This document shows, piece by piece, positions 63,597 through 64,000 of a DNA stretch of 64,000 nucleotides. The notes beneath the pieces were generated by a model, which did not search any database, was not told the origin of the DNA, and saw only the letters and a list, made by a program, of their open reading frames with translations. The stretch spans positions 1 through 64,000 of the forward strand of contig NZ_JAUSTY010000002.1 of NCBI RefSeq assembly GCF_030813115.1, read 5' to 3'. Positions within the stretch are counted from its first letter, which is position 1. The number at the start of each line of letters is the position of its first letter. This DNA is from Bacillus horti (GTDB taxonomy: Bacteria > Bacillota > Bacilli > Caldalkalibacillales > JCM-10596). A program made the translations under genes and the position numbers.

Positions 63597-64000
63597 ATGT
63601 TCAGTATTGCCACCGGAAGAATCAAAAGCTCGGTTATGAATTATGTGCATCAATTACCTATAAATGTACCTGGAATTTTATATAATGGTGGATTGGTTTA
63701 TGATTTTAATCAGGATAAACCATTATGGAACAGCTCTTTACCAGATGAAATATATGGCATCGTTCCAATGCTACAGCAACAATTCCCTGAGCTAGGCATA
63801 GAAATTTACAGTGATGAGAAAGCTTATTTTATCCAAGAAAATGCCATTACAGATCTCCACAAATCAAAAGAGTCCATTACAATCTGCTATGATCCAGTAG
63901 ATCAAATTGCTTCTCCATGGGAAAAGATTATTTTAGTGTGGGATCCTGAAAAATTGGAGAAGGTTGAGCAGTTTCTGCAAGTGCTACAATTGCCGATGCA
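63597..64000 (+). pseudogene. HAD-superfamily (Cof-type) hydrolase lacking its N-terminus, incomplete at window end
   Basis: The plus-strand frame from ATG 63597 reads MFSIATGRIKSSVMNYVHQL, then GILYNGGLVYDF and continues open to the window edge. FSIATGR is motif II of Cof-type HAD phosphatases, which normally follows about 40 residues carrying the DxDGTL nucleophile. Reading upstream, the frame hits TGA at 63582 after four residues (EKWG, which fit the family), and no DxDGT coding appears in any frame before it. A ribosome binding site (GGAGGG) instead fits an ATG at 63581 in another frame. It is therefore probably 5'-truncated or frameshifted. A sequencing error alone would not restore the motif. 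Confidence 0.6.

Overview
The window is a low-GC, AT-rich chromosomal segment of an endospore-forming member of the Bacillaceae. No tRNA, rRNA, CRISPR array, insertion sequence or prophage is visible. Strong AGGAGG-type ribosome binding sites, frequent TTG/GTG starts and dense sporulation loci fit Bacillus and relatives. SLH-domain cell-surface proteins, a liquefying alpha-amylase under CcpA-type control and an ectoine-type uptake system suggest a saline or alkaline habitat. That habitat is inference.

Layout. 1-12.3 kb is an accessory, outward-facing region: a DHFR-fold protein, an autoregulated PadR/MFS efflux pair, divergent SLH-CAP and SLH-5'-nucleotidase proteins, a candidate sRNA, a GH13 alpha-amylase with two cre boxes, and a TAXI-type TRAP transporter. 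12.3-32.1 kb is core Bacillus content: DUF3866, nudF, an EndoQ-like PHP protein, spoIIM, fur, ald, yqzK, xerD, the nucleoside-salvage operon deoB-punA-punA2-pdp, then dacF-spoIIAA-spoIIAB-sigF, a reduced spoVA operon and lysA. 32.1-40.8 kb is a second accessory stretch: ehuBCDA, an unknown membrane protein, ppiB (itself core), a PadR-HAAS-serine hydrolase operon and an orphan protein with an IGNQAV motif. 40.8-55.6 kb is core again: FMN riboswitch with ribDEBAH, scpAB, dacB-spmAB, rluB and resABCDE. 55.6-63.3 kb is the ylb block (ylbG, rsmD, coaD, ylbJ, ylbK, ylbL, tmcAL), with an antisense-oriented sporulation sRNA (csfG type) between ylbG and rsmD. The window ends inside a HAD hydrolase that lacks its catalytic N-terminus.

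How it works together. Much of the window serves sporulation: forespore sigma-F and its anti-sigma switch, engulfment (SpoIIM), DPA and germination (SpoVA), cortex peptidoglycan (DacF, DacB, SpmA/B), YlbJ, a YhcN/YlaJ lipoprotein and CsfG. The salvage operon recycles nucleosides. Its second purine nucleoside phosphorylase carries two base-pocket substitutions that predict a changed base preference. The rib operon makes flavin under FMN control, and resABCDE builds cytochrome c and senses respiratory state.

Most notable: (1) a near-perfect sigma-G promoter, conserved hairpin and reverse-strand terminator marking csfG; (2) the divergent tandem PNP; (3) a spoVA operon without spoVAC, spoVAD and spoVAEb; (4) an unstudied IGNQAV-motif protein beside the rib operon; (5) a candidate promoter-hairpin-terminator sRNA upstream of the amylase; (6) a probably leaderless padR mRNA with direct-repeat operators.
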